A model generated the notes under the pieces. The model did not search any database. It was not told the origin of the DNA and was given only the letters and a program-made list of their open reading frames with translations. Source: Petrolisthes cinctipes (taxonomy: Eukaryota; Arthropoda; Malacostraca; Decapoda; Porcellanidae). Taken from it: DNA of 64,000 bases. The stretch spans positions 1,550,001-1,614,000 of the forward strand of contig JAWQEG010000470.1 of assembly GCA_033782935.1 (NCBI GenBank), written 5' to 3'. This document shows, piece after piece, positions 23,701 through 37,810 of this stretch; the stretch's first letter is position 1; every line of letters begins with the position of its first letter. The translations under genes and the position numbers were made by a program.

Positions 23701-26700
23701 TATTTTCAAAATATAGGCTAAAAACATGCTAAAAATCGATCTTTTAGGTGCCAAAAAGTCGATATCTCAAATTTAGTCCCAAAACACCCGAAAATTCGAT
23801 ATTTAGGGGTCCCAGAAGCGATCTGTACATGCCTACTCCGTGTTAGAGTATTTTCAAAATACATGCTCAAAACATACTGAAAATCGATCTTTTAGGTGCA
23901 CAAAAGTCGATATGTGCATGCATCTTCAGTACCCGTTTATATCTCAAATTCAGGCTCAAAACACCCGAAAATTCAATATTTTGGGGTCCCAGAAGCAATC
24001 TGTACATGCCTACTCAGTGTTAGAGTATTTTCAAAATTCAGGCCCAAAACATGCTGAAAATCGATATTTTTGGTGCCCAAAGTCAATATGTGCATGTATC
24101 TTCTGTACCCGTTTATATCTCAAATTCAGGCTCAAAACACCCGAAAATTCAATATTTTGGGATCCCAGAAGCAATCTGTACATGCCTACTCAGTGCTAGA
24201 ATATTTTCAAAATATAGGCTAAAAACATGCTAAAAATCGATCTTTTAGGTGCCAAAAAGTCGATATCTCAAATTCAGTCCCAAAACACCCGAAAATTCGA
24301 TATTTAGGGGTCCCAGAAGCGATCTGTACATGCCTACTCCGTGTTAGAGTATTTTCTAAATACATGCTCAAAACATACTGAAAATCGATCTTTTAGGTGC
24401 ACAAAAGTCAATATGTGCATGTATCTTCAGTACCCGTTTATATCTCAAATTCAGGCTCAAAACACCCGAAAATTCAATATTTTGGGGTCCCAGAAGCAAT
24501 CTGTACATGCCTACACAGTTCTAGAATATTTTCAAAATATAGGCTAAAAACATGCTAAAAATCGACATTTTAGGTGCCAAAAAATCGATATCTCAAATTC
24601 AGTCCCAAAACACCCGAAAATTCGATATTTAGAGGTCCCAGAAGGTATCTGTACATGCCTACTCCGTGTTAGAGTATTTTCAAAATACAGGCCAAAAACA
24701 TACTGAAAATCGATCTTTTAGGTGGCCAAAAGTAGATATGTGCATGCATCTTCTGTACCAGTTTATATCTCAAATTCTGGCCCTAAACACCCGAAAATTC
24801 GATATTTTGGGGTCCCAGAAGCGATCTGTACATGCCTACTCCGTGTTAGAGTATTTTCAAAATTCAGGCCCAAAACATGCTGAAAATCGATATTTTTGGT
24901 GCCCAAAGTCAATATGTGCATGTATCTTCTGTACCCGTTTATATCTCAAATTCAGGCTCAAAACACCCGAAAATTCAATATTTTGGGGTACCAGAAGCAA
25001 TCTGTACAGTGCTAGAATATTTTCAAAATATAGGCTAAAAACATGCTAAAAATCGATCTTTTAGGTGCCAAAAAGTCGATATCTCAAATTCAGTCCCAAA
25101 ACACCCGAAAATTCGATATTTAGGTGTCCCAGAAGCGATCTGTACATGCCTACTCCGTGTTAGAGTATTTTCAAAATACATGCTCAAAACATACTGAAAA
25201 TCGATCTTTTAGGTGCACAAAAGTCGATATGTGCATGCATCTTCAGTACCCGTTTATATCTCAAATTCAGGCTCAAAACACCCGAAAATTCGATATTTTG
25301 GGGTCCCAGAAGCAATCTGTACATGCCTACTCCGTGTTAGAGTATTTTCGAAATACAGGCCCAAAACATGCTGAAAATCGATATTTTAGATGCCCAAAGT
25401 CAATATGTGCATGCATCTTCTGTACCCGTTTATATCTCAAATTCAGGCTCAAAACACCCGAAAATTCAATATTTTGGGGTCCCAGAAGCAATCTGTACAT
25501 GCCTACACAGTGCTAGAATATTTTCATGATATAGGCGAAAAACATGCTAAAAATGGACATTTTAGGTGCAAAAAAATCGATATCTCAAATTCAGTCCCAA
25601 AACACCCGAAAATTCGATATTTAGAGGTCCCAGAAGGTATCTGTACATGCCTACAACGTGTTAGAGTATTTTCAAAATTCAGGCCCAAAACATGCTGAAA
25701 ATCGATATTTTTGGTGCCCAAAGTCAATATGTGCATGTATCTTCTGTACCCGTTTATATATCAAATTCATGCTCAAAACACCCGAAAATTCAATATTTTG
25801 GGGTCCCAGAAGCAATCTGTACATGCCTACTCAGTGCTAGAATATTTTCAAAATATAGGCTAAAAACATGCTAAAAATCGATCTTTTAGGTGCCAAAAAG
25901 TCGATATCTCAAATTCAGTCCCAAAACACCCGAAAATTCGATATTTAGGGGTCCCAGAAGCGATCTGTACATGCCTACTCCGTGTTAGAGTATTTTCAAA
26001 ATACATGCTCAAAACATACTGAAAATCGATCTTTTAGGTGCACAAAAGTCGATATGTGCATGCATCTTCAGTACCCGTTTATATCTCAAATTCAGGCTCA
26101 AAACACCCGAAAATTCAATATTTTGGGGTCCCAGAAGCAATCTGTACATGCCTACTCAGTGTTAGAGTATTTTCAAAATTCAGGCCCAAAACATGCTGAA
26201 AATCGATATTTTTGGTGCCCAAAGTCAATATGTGCATGTATCTTCTGTACCCGTTTATATCTCAAATTCAGGCTCAAAACACCCGAAAATTCAATATTTT
26301 GGGATCCCAGAAGCAATCTGTACATGCCTACTCAGTGCTAGAATATTTTCAAAATATAGGCTAAAAACATGCTAAAAATCGATCTTTTAGGTGCCAAAAA
26401 GTCGATATCTCAAATTCAGTCCCAAAACACCCGAAAATTCGATATTTAGGGGTCCCAGAAGCGATCTGTACATTCCTACTCCGTGTTAGAGTATTTTCAA
26501 AATACATGCTCAAAACATACTGAAAATCGATCTTTTAGGTGCACAAAAGTCAATATGTGCATGTATCTTCAGTACCCGTTTATATCTCAAATTCAGGCTC
26601 AAAACACCCGAAAATTCAATATTTTGGGGTCCCAGAAGCAATCTGTACATGCCTACACAGTTCTAGAATATTTTCAAAATATAGGCTAAAAACATGCTAA

Positions 26701-28252
26701 AAATCGACATTTTAGGTGCCAAAAAATCGATATCTCAAATTCAGTCCCAAAACACCCGAAAATTCGATATTTAGAGGTCCCAGAAGGTATCTGTACATGC
26801 CTACTCCGTGTTAGAGTATTTTCAAAATACAGGCCAAAAACATACTGAAAATCGATCTTTTAGGTGGCCAAAAGTAGATATGTGCATGCATCTTCTGTAC
26901 CCGTTTATATCTCAAATTCAGGCTCAAAACACCCGAAAATTCAATATTTTGGGGTCCCAGAAGCAATCTGTACATGCCTACTCAGTGTTAGAGTATTTTC
27001 AAAATTCAGGCCCAAAACATGCTGAAAATCGATATTTTTGGTGCCCAAAGTCAATATGTGCATGTATCTTCTGTACCCGTTTATATCTCAAATTCAGGCT
27101 CAAAACACCCGAAAATTCAATATTTTGGGATCCCAGAAGCAATCTGTACATGCCTACTCAGTGCTAGAATATTTTCAAAATATAGGCTAAAAACATGCTA
27201 AAAATCGATCTTTTAGGTGCCAAAAAGTCGATATCTCAAATTCAGTCCCAAAACACCCGAAAATTCGATATTTAGGGGTCCCAGAAGCGATCTGTACATG
27301 CCTACTCCGTGTTAGAGTATTTTCTAAATACATGCTCAAAACATACTGAAAATCGATCTTTTAGGTGCACAAAAGTCAATATGTGCATGTATCTTCAGTA
27401 CCCGTTTATATCTCAAATTCAGGCTCAAAACACCCGAAAATTCATTATTTTGGGGTCCCAGAAGCAATCTGTACATGCCTACACAGTTCTAGAATATTTT
27501 CAAAATATAGGCTAAAAACATGCTAAAAATCGACATTTTAGGTGCCAAAAAATCGATATCTCAAATTCAGTCCCAAAACACCCGAAAATTCGATATTTAG
27601 AGGTCCCAGAAGGTATCTGTACATGCCTACTCCGTGTTAGAGTATTTTCAAAATACAGGCCAAAAACATACTGAAAATCGATCTTTTAGGTGGCCAAAAG
27701 TAGATATGTGCATGCATCTTCTGTACCAGTTTATATCTCAAATTCTGGCCCTAAACACCCGAAAATTCGATATTTTGGGGTCCCAGAAGCGATCTGTACA
27801 TGCCTACTCCGTGTTAGAGTATTTTCAAAATTCAGGCCCAAAACATGCTGAAAATCGATATTTTTGGTGCCCAAAGTCAATATGTGCATGTATCTTCTGT
27901 ACCCGTTTATATCTCAAATTCAGGCTCAAAACACCCGAAAATTCAATATTTTGGGGTACCAGAAGCAATCTGTACAGTGCTAGAATATTTTCAAAATATA
28001 GGCTAAAAACATGCTAAAAATCGATCTTTTAGGTGCCAAAAAGTCGATATCTCAAATTCAGTCCCAAAACACCCGAAAATTCGATATTTAGGTGTCCCAG
28101 AAGCGATCTGTACATGCCTACTCCGTGTTAGAGTATTTTCAAAATAGATGCTCAAAACATACTGAAAATCGATCTTTTAGGTGCACAAAAGTCGATATGT
28201 GCATGCATCTTCAGTACCCGTTTATATCTCAAATTCAGGCTCAAAACACCCG
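17763..28252. repeat. Segmental duplication, copy 2
   Basis: This is the downstream partner of 1-10490. It repeats the trimer zone with the 677-bp pair at 20447-21800, the transition to C-S at 24307, and the 13-monomer HOR from 24632. Private changes include CATACTGTAAATC near 17838, TATCATCTG near 21593, TATACCTC near 21936, CCAAAAGC near 22663, AGAAGTGATC near 23495 and CATTCCTAC near 26473. Scattered private changes on both sides argue for a real duplication rather than the same sequence placed twice. Confidence 0.9.
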
Positions 28253-30242
28253 AAAATTCGATATTTTGGGGTCCCAGAAGCAATCTGTACATGCCTACTC
28301 CGTGTTAGAGTATTTTCAAAATACAGGCCCAAAACATGCTGAAAATCGATATTTTAGATGCCCAAAGTCAATATGTGCATGCATCTTCTGTACCCGTTTA
28401 TATCTCAAATTCAGGCTCAAAACACCCGAAAATTCAATATTTTGGGGTCCCAGAAGCAATCTGTACATGCCTACACAGTGCTAGAATATTTTCATGATAT
28501 AGGCGAAAAACATGCTAAAAATGGACATTTTAGGTGCAAAAAAATCGATATCTCAAATTCAGTCCCAAAACACCCGAAAATTCGATATTTAGAGGTCCCA
28601 GAAGGTATCTGTACATGCCTACAACGTGTTAGAGTATTTTCAAAATTCAGGCCCAAAACATGCTGAAAATCGATATTTTTGGTGCCCAAAGTCAATATGT
28701 GCATGTATCTTCTGTACCCGTTTATATATCAAATTCATGCTCAAAACACCCGAAAATTCAATATTTTGGGGTCCCAGAAGCAATCTGTACATGCCTACTC
28801 AGTGCTAGAATATTTTCAAAATATAGGCTAAAAACATGCTAAAAATCGATCTTTTAGGTGCCAAAAAGTCGATATCTCAAATTCAGTCCCAAAACACCCG
28901 AAAATTCGATATTTAGGGGTCCCAGAAGCGATCTGTACATGCCTACTCCGTGTTAGAGTATTTTCAAAATACATGCTCAAAACATACTGAAAATCGATCT
29001 TTTAGGTGCACAAAAGTCGATATGTGCATGCATCTTCAGTACCCGTTTATATCTCAAATTCAGGCTCAAAACACCCGAAAATTCAATATTTTGGGGTCCC
29101 AGAAGCAATCTGTACATGCCTACTCAGTGTTAGAGTATTTTCAAAATTCAGGCCCAAAACATGCTGAAAATCGATATTTTTGGTGCCCAAAGTCAATATG
29201 TGCATGTATCTTCTGTACCCGTTTATATCTCAAATTGAGGCTCAAAACACCCGAAAATTCAATATTTTGGGATCCCAGAAGCAATCTGTACATGCCTACT
29301 CAGTGCTAGAATATTTTCAAAATATAGGCTAAAAACATGCTAAAAATCGATCTTTTAGGTGCCAAAAAGTCGATATCTCAAATTCAGTCCCAAAACACCC
29401 GAAAATTCGATATTTAGGGGTCCCAGAAGCGATCTGTACATGCCTACTCCGTGTTAGAGTATTTTCAAAATACATGCTCAAAACATACTGAAAATCGATC
29501 TTTTAGGTGCACAAAAGTCAATATGTGCATGTATCTTCAGTACCCGTTTATATCTCAAATTCAGGCTCAAAACACCCGAAAATTCAATATTTTGGGGTTC
29601 CAGAAGCAATCTGTACATGCCTACACAGTTCTAGAATATTTTCAAAATATAGGCTAAAAACATGCTAAAAATCGACATTTTAGGTGCCAAAAAATCGATA
29701 TCTCAAATTCAGTCCCAAAACACCCGAAAATTAGATATTTAGGGGTCCCAGAAGCGATCTGTACATGCCTACTCCGTGTTAGAGTATTTTCAAAATACAG
29801 GCCAAAAACATACTGAAAATCGATCTTTTAGGTGGCCAAAAGTCGATATGTGCATGCATCTTCAGTACCCGTTTATATCTCAAATTCAGGCTCAAAACAC
29901 CCGAAAATTCAATATTTTGGGGTCCCAGAAGCAATCTGTACATGCCTACTCAGTGTTAGAGTATTTTCAAAATTCAGGCCCAAAACATGCTGAAAATCGA
30001 TATTTTTGGTGCCCAAAGTCAATATGTGCATGTATCTTCTGTACTCGTTTATATCTCAAATTGAGGCTCAAAACACCCGAAAATTCAATATTTTGGGATC
30101 CCAGAAGCAATCTGTACATGCCTACTCAGTGCTAGAATATTTTCAAAATATAGGCTAAAAACATGCTAAAAATCGATCTTTTAGGTGCCAAAAAGTCGAT
30201 ATCTCAAATTCAGTCCCAAAACACCCGAAAATTCGATATTTA
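24632..30242. repeat. 13-monomer HOR zone in the second copy
   Basis: Units start at 24632, 25123, 25624, 25948, 26449, 26774, 27275, 27600, 28091, 28592, 28916, 29417 and 29742. The order is that of the 2142-bp HOR plus 826-bp pairs. The block 25123-27599 recurs 2968 bp on. The C2-A2-S3 units at 25123 and 28091 share ATTCGATATTTTG, TGCATGCATCTTCTG and AAATGGACATT, and these match the unit at 7361 rather than that at 10329. Confidence 0.86.
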
Positions 30243-30567
30243 GGGGTCCCAGAAGCGATCTGTACATGCCTACTCCGTGTTAGAGTATTTTCAAAATACA
30301 TGCTCAAAACATACTGAAAATCGATCTTTTAGGTGCACAAAAGTCAATATGTGCATGTATCTTCAGTACCCGTTTATATCTCAAATTCAGGCTCAAAACA
30401 CCCGAAAATTCAATATTTTGGGGTCCCAGAAGCAATCTGTACATGCCTACACAGTTCTAGAATATTTTCAAAATATAGGCTAAAAACATGCTAAAAATCG
30501 ACATTTTAGGTGCCAAAAAATCGATATCTCAAATTCAGTCCCAAAACACCCGAAAATTCGATATTTA
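28916..30567. repeat. Tandem pair of 826-bp pentamers
   Basis: 28916-29741 and 29742-30567 are each C-A-S plus C-S. Both carry the rare CAAATTGAGGCTC variant, near 29236 and 30062, exactly 826 bp apart. The second starts with a C1-like half, CAGGCCAAAAACATAC with GGTGGCC. The pair appears to be a local recent duplication, followed by a third related unit at 30568. Confidence 0.85.
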
Positions 30568-33500
30568 GAGGTCCCAGAAGGTATCTGTACATGCCTACTC
30601 CGTGTTAGAGTATTTTCAAAATACAGGCCAAAAACATACTGAAAATCGATCTTTTAGGTGGCCAAAAGTAGATATGTGCATGCATCTTCTGTACCCGTTT
30701 ATATCTCAAATTCAGGCTCAAAACACCCGAAAATTCAATATTTTGGGGTCCCAGAAGCAATCTGTACATGCCTACTCAGTGTTAGAGTATTTTCAAAATT
30801 CAGGCCCAAAACATGCTGAAAATCGATATTTTTGGTGCCCAAAGTCAATATGTGCATGTATCTTCTGTACCCGTTTATATCTCAAATTCAGGCTCAAAAC
30901 ACCCGAAAATTCAATATTTTGGGATCCCAGAAGCAATCTGTACATGCCTACTCAGTGCTAGAATATTTTCAAAATATAGGCTAAAAACATGCTAAAAATC
31001 GATCTTTTAGGTGCCAAAAAGTCGATATCTCAAATTCAGTCCCAAAACACCCGAAAATTCGATATTTAGGGGTCCCAGAAGCGATCTGTACATGCCTACT
31101 CCGTGTTAGAGTATTTTCTAAATACATGCTCAAAACATACTGAAAATCGATCTTTTAGGTGCACAAAAGTCAATATGTGCATGTATCTTCAGTACCCGTT
31201 TATATCTCAAATTCAGGCTCAAAACACCCGAAAATTCAATATTTTGGGGTCCCAGAAGCAATCTGTACATGCCTACACAGTTCTAGAATATTTTCAAAAT
31301 ATAGGCTAAAAACATGCTAAAAATCGACATTTTAGGTGCCAAAAAATCGATATCTCAAATTCAGTCCCAAAACACCCGAAAATTCGATATTTAGAGGTCC
31401 CAGAAGGTATCTGTACATGCCTACTCCGTGTTAGAGTATTTTCAAAATACAGGCCAAAAACATACTGAAAATCGATCTTTTAGGTGGCCAAAAGTAGATA
31501 TGTGCATGCATCTTCTGTACCAGTTTATATCTCAAATTCTGGCCCTAAACACCCGAAAATTCGATATTTTGGGGTCCCAGAAGCGATCTGTACATGCCTA
31601 CTCCGTGTTAGAGTATTTTCAAAATTCAGGCCCAAAACATGCTGAAAATCGATATTTTTGGTGCCCAAAGTCAATATGTGCATGTATCTTCTGTACCCGT
31701 TTATATCTCAAATTCAGGCTCAAAACACCCGAAAATTCAATATTTTGGGGTACCAGAAGCAATCTGTACAGTGCTAGAATATTTTCAAAATATAGGCTAA
31801 AAACATGCTAAAAATCGATCTTTTAGGTGCCAAAAAGTCGATATCTCAAATTCAGTCCCAAAACACCCGAAAATTCGATATTTAGGTGTCCCAGAAGCGA
31901 TCTGTACATGCCTACTCCGTGTTAGAGTATTTTCAAAATACATGCTCAAAACATACTGAAAATCGATCTTTTAGGTGCACAAAAGTCGATATGTGCATGC
32001 ATCTTCAGTACCCGTTTATATCTCAAATTCAGGCTCAAAACACCCGAAAATTCAATATTTTGGGGTCCCAGAAGCAATCTGTACATGCCTACTCCGTGTT
32101 AGAGTATTTTCAAAATACAGGCCCAAAACATGCTGAAAATCGATATTTTAGATGCCCAAAGTCAATATGTGCATGTATCTTCTGTACCCGTTTATATCTC
32201 AAATTCAGGCTCAAAACACCCGAAAATTCAATATTTTGGGGTCCCAGAAGCAATCTGTACATGCCTACACAGTGCTAGAATATTTTCGTGATATAGGCGA
32301 AAAACATGCTAAAAATCGACATTTTAGGTGCAAAAAAATCGATATCTCAAATTCAGTCCCAAAACACCCGAAAATTCGATATTTAGAGGTCCCAGAAGGT
32401 ATCTGTACATGCCTACAACGTGTTAGAGTATTTTCAAAATTCAGGCCCAAAACATGCTGAAAATCGATATTTTTGGTGCCCAAAGTCAATATGTGCATGT
32501 ATCTTCTGTACCCGTTTATATATCAAATTCATGCTCAAAACACCCGAAAATTCAATATTTTGGGGTCCCAGAAGCAATCTGTACATGCCTACTCAGTGCT
32601 AGAATATTTTCAAAAATATAGGCTAAAAACATGCTAAAAATCGATCTTTTAGGTGCCAAAAAGTCGATATCTCAAATTCAGTCCCAAAACACCCGAAAAT
32701 TCGATATTTAGGGGTCCCAGAAGCGATCTGTACATGCCTACTCCGTGTTAGAGTATTTTCAAAATACATGCTCAAAACATAATGAAAATCGATCTTTTAG
32801 GTGCACAAAAGTCGATATGTGCATGCATCTTCAGTACCCGTTTATATCTCAAATTCAGGCTCAAAACACCCGAAAATTCAATATTTTGGGGTCCCAGAAG
32901 CAATCTGTACATGCCTACTCAGTGTTAGAGTATTTTCAAAATTCAGGCCCAAAACATGCTGAAAATCGATATTTTTGGTGCCCAAAGTCAATATGTGCAT
33001 GTATCTTCTGTACCCGTTTATATCTCAAATTCAGGCTCAAAACACCCGAAAATTCAATATTTTGGGATCCCAGAAGCAATCTGTACATGCCTACTCAGTG
33101 CTAGAATATTTTCAAAATATAGGCTAAAAACATGCTAAAAATCGATCTTTTAGGTGCCAAAAAGTCGATATCTCAAATTCAGTCCCAAAACACCCGAAAA
33201 TTCGATATTTAGGGGTCCCAGAAGCGATCTGTACATGCCTACTCCGTGTTAGAGTATTTTCTAAATACATGCTCAAAACATACTGAAAATCGATCTTTTA
33301 GGTGCCCAAAGTCAATATGTGCATGTATCTTCTGTACCCGTTTATATCTCAAATTCAGGCTCAAAACACCCGAAAATTCAATATTTTGGGGTACCAGAAG
33401 CAATCTGTACAGTGCTAGAATATTTTCAAAATATAGGCTAAAAACATGCTAAAAATCGATCTTTTAGGTGCCAAAAAGTCGATATCTCAAATTCAGTCCC

Positions 33501-34026
33501 AAAACACCCGAAAATTCGATATTTAGGTGTCCCAGAAGCGATCTGTACATGCCTACTCCGTGTTAGAGTATTTTCAAAATACATGCTCAAAACATACTGA
33601 AAATCGATCTTTTAGGTGCACAAAAGTCGATATGTGCATGCATCTTCAGTACCCGTTTATATCTCAAATTCAGGCTCAAAACACCCGAAAATTCAATATT
33701 TTGGGGTCCCAGAAGCAATCTGTACATGCCTACTCCGTGTTAGAGTATTTTCAAAATACAGGCCCAAAACATGCTGAAAATCGATATTTTAGATGCCCAA
33801 AGTCAATATGTGCATGTATCTTCTGTACCCGTTTATATCTCAAATTCAGGCTCAAAACACCCGAAAATTCAATATTTTGGGGTCCCAGAAGCAATCTGTA
33901 CATGCCTACACAGTGCTAGAATATTTTCATGATATAGGCGAAAAACATGCTAAAAATCGACATTTTAGGTGCAAAAAAATCGATATCTCAAATTCAGTCC
34001 CAAAACACCCGAAAATTCGATATTTA
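30243..34026. repeat. 3,784-bp tandem unit, copy 1
   Basis: Component units start at 30243, 30568, 31069, 31394, 31885, 32386, 32711, 33212 and 33526. The copy shares with the next one the rare CGTGATATAGGCG (near 32288), CAAAAATATAGG (near 32610), CATAATGAAAATC (near 32780) and a chimeric monomer at 33212. Its last S3 monomer is followed by a C2 start instead of the usual A1, which marks the tandem junction. Confidence 0.9.
33212..33387 (+). repeat. Chimeric C2/A1 monomer, 176 bp
   Basis: The first half is a C2 monomer (TTTTCTAAATACATG, ACATACTGAAAATCGATC). It switches at about 33296-33306 (CTTTTAGGTGCCCAAAG) to A1 sequence (GTCAATATGTGCATGTATC), and an ss monomer follows. An exchange between a C2 and an A1 monomer at their shared GGTGC would give this and would remove the monomers in between. 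Confidence 0.86.
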
Positions 34027-37000
34027 GGGGTCCCAGAAGCGATCTGTACATGCCTACTCCGTGTTAGAGTATTTTCAAAATACATGCTCAAAACATACTG
34101 AAAATCGATCTTTTAGGTGCACAAAAGTCAATATGTGCATGTATCTTCAGTACCCGTTTATATCTCAAATTCAGGCTCAAAACACCCGAAAATTCAATAT
34201 TTTGGGGTCCCAGAAGCAATCTGTACATGCCTACACAGTTCTAGAATATTTTCAAAATATAGGCTAAAAACATGCTAAAAATCGACATTTTAGGTGCCAA
34301 AAAATCGATATCTCAAATTCAGTCCCAAAACACCCGAAAATTCGATATTTAGAGGTCCCAGAAGGTATCTGTACATGCCTACTCCGTGTTAGAGTATTTT
34401 CAAAATACAGGCCAAAAACATACTGAAAATCGATCTTTTAGGTGGCCAAAAGTAGATATGTGCATGCATCTTCTGTACCCGTTTATATCTCAAATTCAGG
34501 CTCAAAACACCCGAAAATTCAATATTTTGAGGTCCCAGAAGCAATCTGTACATGCCTACTCAGTGTTAGAGTATTTTCAAAATTCAGGCCCAAAACATGC
34601 TGAAAATCGATATTTTTGGTGCCCAAAGTCAATATGTGCATGTATCTTCTGTACCCGTTTATATCTCAAATTCAGGCTCAAAACACCCGAAAATTCAATA
34701 TTTTGGGATCCCAGAAGCAATCTGTACATGCCTACTCAGTGCTAGAATATTTTCAAAATATAGGCTAAAAACATGCTAAAAATCGATCTTTTAGGTGCCA
34801 AAAAGTCGATATCTCAAATTCAGTCCCAAAACACCCGAAAATTCGATATTTAGGGGTCCCAGAAGCGATCTGTACATGCCTACTCCGTGTTAGAGTATTT
34901 TCTAAATACATGCTCAAAACATACTGAAAATCGATCTTTTAGGTGCACAAAAGTCAATATGTGCATGTATCTTCAGTACCCGTTTATATCTCAAATTCAG
35001 GCTCAAAACACCCGAAAATTCAATATTTTGGGGTCCCAGAAGCAATCTGTACATGCCTACACAGTTCTAGAATATTTTCAAAATATAGGCTAAAAACATG
35101 CTAAAAATCGACATTTTAGGTGCCAAAAAATCGATATCTCAAATTCAGTCCCAAAACACCCGAAAATTCGATATTTAGAGGTCCCAGAAGGTATCTGTAC
35201 ATGCCTACTCCGTGTTAGAGTATTTTCAAAATACAGGCCAAAAACATACTGAAAATCGATCTTTTAGGTGGCCAAAAGTAGATATGTGCATGCATCTTCT
35301 GTACCAGTTTATATCTCAAATTCTGGCCCTAAACACCCGAAAATTCGATATTTTGGGGTCCCAGAAGCGATCTGTACATGCCTACTCCGTGTTAGAGTAT
35401 TTTCAAAATTCAGGCCCAAAACATGCTGAAAATCGATATTTTTGGTGCCCAAAGTCAATATGTGCATGTATCTTCTGTACCCGTTTATATCTCAAATTCA
35501 GGCTCAAAACACCCGAAAATTCAATATTTTGGGGTACCAGAAGCAATCTGTACAGTGCTAGAATATTTTCAAAATATAGGCTAAAAACATGCTAAAAATC
35601 GATCTTTTAGGTGCCAAAAAGTCGATATCTCAAATTCAGTCCCAAAACACCCGAAAATTCGATATTTAGGTGTCCCAGAAGCGATCTGTACATGCCTACT
35701 CCGTGTTAGAGTATTTTCAAAATACATGCTCAAAACATACTGAAAATCGATCTTTTAGGTGCACAAAAGTCGATATGTGCATGCATCTTCAGTACCCGTT
35801 TATATCTCAAATTCAGGCTCAAAACACCCGAAAATTCAATATTTTGGGGTCCCAGAAGCAATCTGTACATGCCTACTCCGTGTTAGAGTATTTTCAAAAT
35901 ACAGGCCCAAAACATGCTGAAAATCGATATTTTAGATGCCCAAAGTCAATATGTGCATGTATCTTCTGTACCCGTTTATATCTCAAATTCAGGCTCAAAA
36001 CACCCGAAAATTCAATATTTTGGGGTCCCAGAAGCAATCTGTACATGCCTACACAGTGCTAGAATATTTTCGTGATATAGGCGAAAAACATGCTAAAAAT
36101 CGACATTTTAGGTGCAAAAAAATCGATATCTCAAATTCAGTCCCAAAACACCCGAAAATTCGATATTTAGAGGTCCCAGAAGGTATCTGTACATGCCTAC
36201 AACGTGTTAGAGTATTTTCAAAATTCAGGCCCAAAACATGCTGAAAATCGATATTTTTGGTGCCCAAAGTCAATATGTGCATGTATCTTCTGTACCCGTT
36301 TATATATCAAATTCATGCTCAAAACACCCGAAAATTCAATATTTTGGGGTCCCAGAAGCAATCTGTACATGCCTACTCAGTGCTAGAATATTTTCAAAAA
36401 TATAGGCTAAAAACATGCTAAAAATCGATCTTTTAGGTGCCAAAAAGTCGATATCTCAAATTCAGTCCCAAAACACCCGAAAATTCGATATTTAGGGGTC
36501 CCAGAAGCGATCTGTACATGCCTACTCCGTGTTAGAGTATTTTCAAAATACATGCTCAAAACATAATGAAAATCGATCTTTTAGGTGCACAAAAGTCGAT
36601 ATGTGCATGCATCTTCAGTACCCGTTTATATCTCAAATTCAGGCTCAAAACACCCGAAAATTCAATATTTTGGGGTCCCAGAAGCAATCTGTACATGCCT
36701 ACTCAGTGTTAGAGTATTTTCAAAATTCAGGCCCAAAACATGCTGAAAATCGATATTTTTGGTGCCCAAAGTCAATATGTGCATGTATCTTCTGTACCCG
36801 TTTATATCTCAAATTCAGGCTCAAAACACCCGAAAATTCAATATTTTGGGATCCCAGAAGCAATCTGTACATGCCTACTCAGTGCTAGAATATTTTCAAA
36901 ATATAGGCTAAAAACATGCTAAAAATCGATCTTTTAGGTGCCAAAAAGTCGATATCTCAAATTCAGTCCCAAAACACCCGAAAATTCGATATTTAGGGGT

Positions 37001-37810
37001 CCCAGAAGCGATCTGTACATGCCTACTCCGTGTTAGAGTATTTTCTAAATACATGCTCAAAACATACTGAAAATCGATCTTTTAGGTGCCCAAAGTCAAT
37101 ATGTGCATGTATCTTCTGTACCCGTTTATATCTCAAATTCAGGCTCAAAACACCCGAAAATTCAATATTTTGGGGTACCAGAAGCAATCTGTACAGTGCT
37201 AGAATATTTTCAAAATATAGGCTAAAAACATGCTAAAAATCGATCTTTTAGGTGCCAAAAAGTCGATATCTCAAATTCAGTCCCAAAACACCCGAAAATT
37301 CGATATTTAGGTGTCCCAGAAGCGATCTGTACATGCCTACTCCGTGTTAGAGTATTTTCAAAATACATGCTCAAAACATACTGAAAATCGATCTTTTAGG
37401 TGCACAAAAGTCGATATGTGCATGCATCTTCAGTACCCGTTTATATCTCAAATTCAGGCTCAAAACACCCGAAAATTCAATATTTTGGGGTCCCAGAAGC
37501 AATCTGTACATGCCTACTCCGTGTTAGAGTATTTTCAAAATACAGGCCCAAAACATGCTGAAAATCGATATTTTAGATGCCCAAAGTCAATATGTGCATG
37601 TATCTTCTGTACCCGTTTATATCTCAAATTCAGGCTCAAAACACCCGAAAATTCAATATTTTGGGGTCCCAGAAGCAATCTGTACATGCCTACACAGTGC
37701 TAGAATATTTTCATGATATAGGCGAAAAACATGCTAAAAATCGACATTTTAGGTGCAAAAAAATCGATATCTCAAATTCAGTCCCAAAACACCCGAAAAT
37801 TCGATATTTA
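34027..37810. repeat. 3,784-bp tandem unit, copy 2
   Basis: This copy repeats 30243-34026 at a constant 3,784-bp offset. I see only one clear difference, TTTTGAGGTCC near 34530 against TTTTGGGGTCC in copy 1. After its S3 monomer at 37663 the usual A1 follows at 37811, so the array leaves the tandem register here. Confidence 0.9.
36996..37171 (+). repeat. Chimeric C2/A1 monomer, second copy
   Basis: This carries the same C2-to-A1 switch as at 33212, 3,784 bp downstream, with the join near 37080-37090. It is also where the long match to 12247-15670 starts, so the chimera marks the breakpoint of that duplication. Confidence 0.86.

Noticed and set aside
17763..28252. The large duplication as a pure assembly artefact
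   Set aside because: About twenty scattered private differences distinguish the copies, which is unlikely if one sequence had been placed twice. Read support should still be checked.
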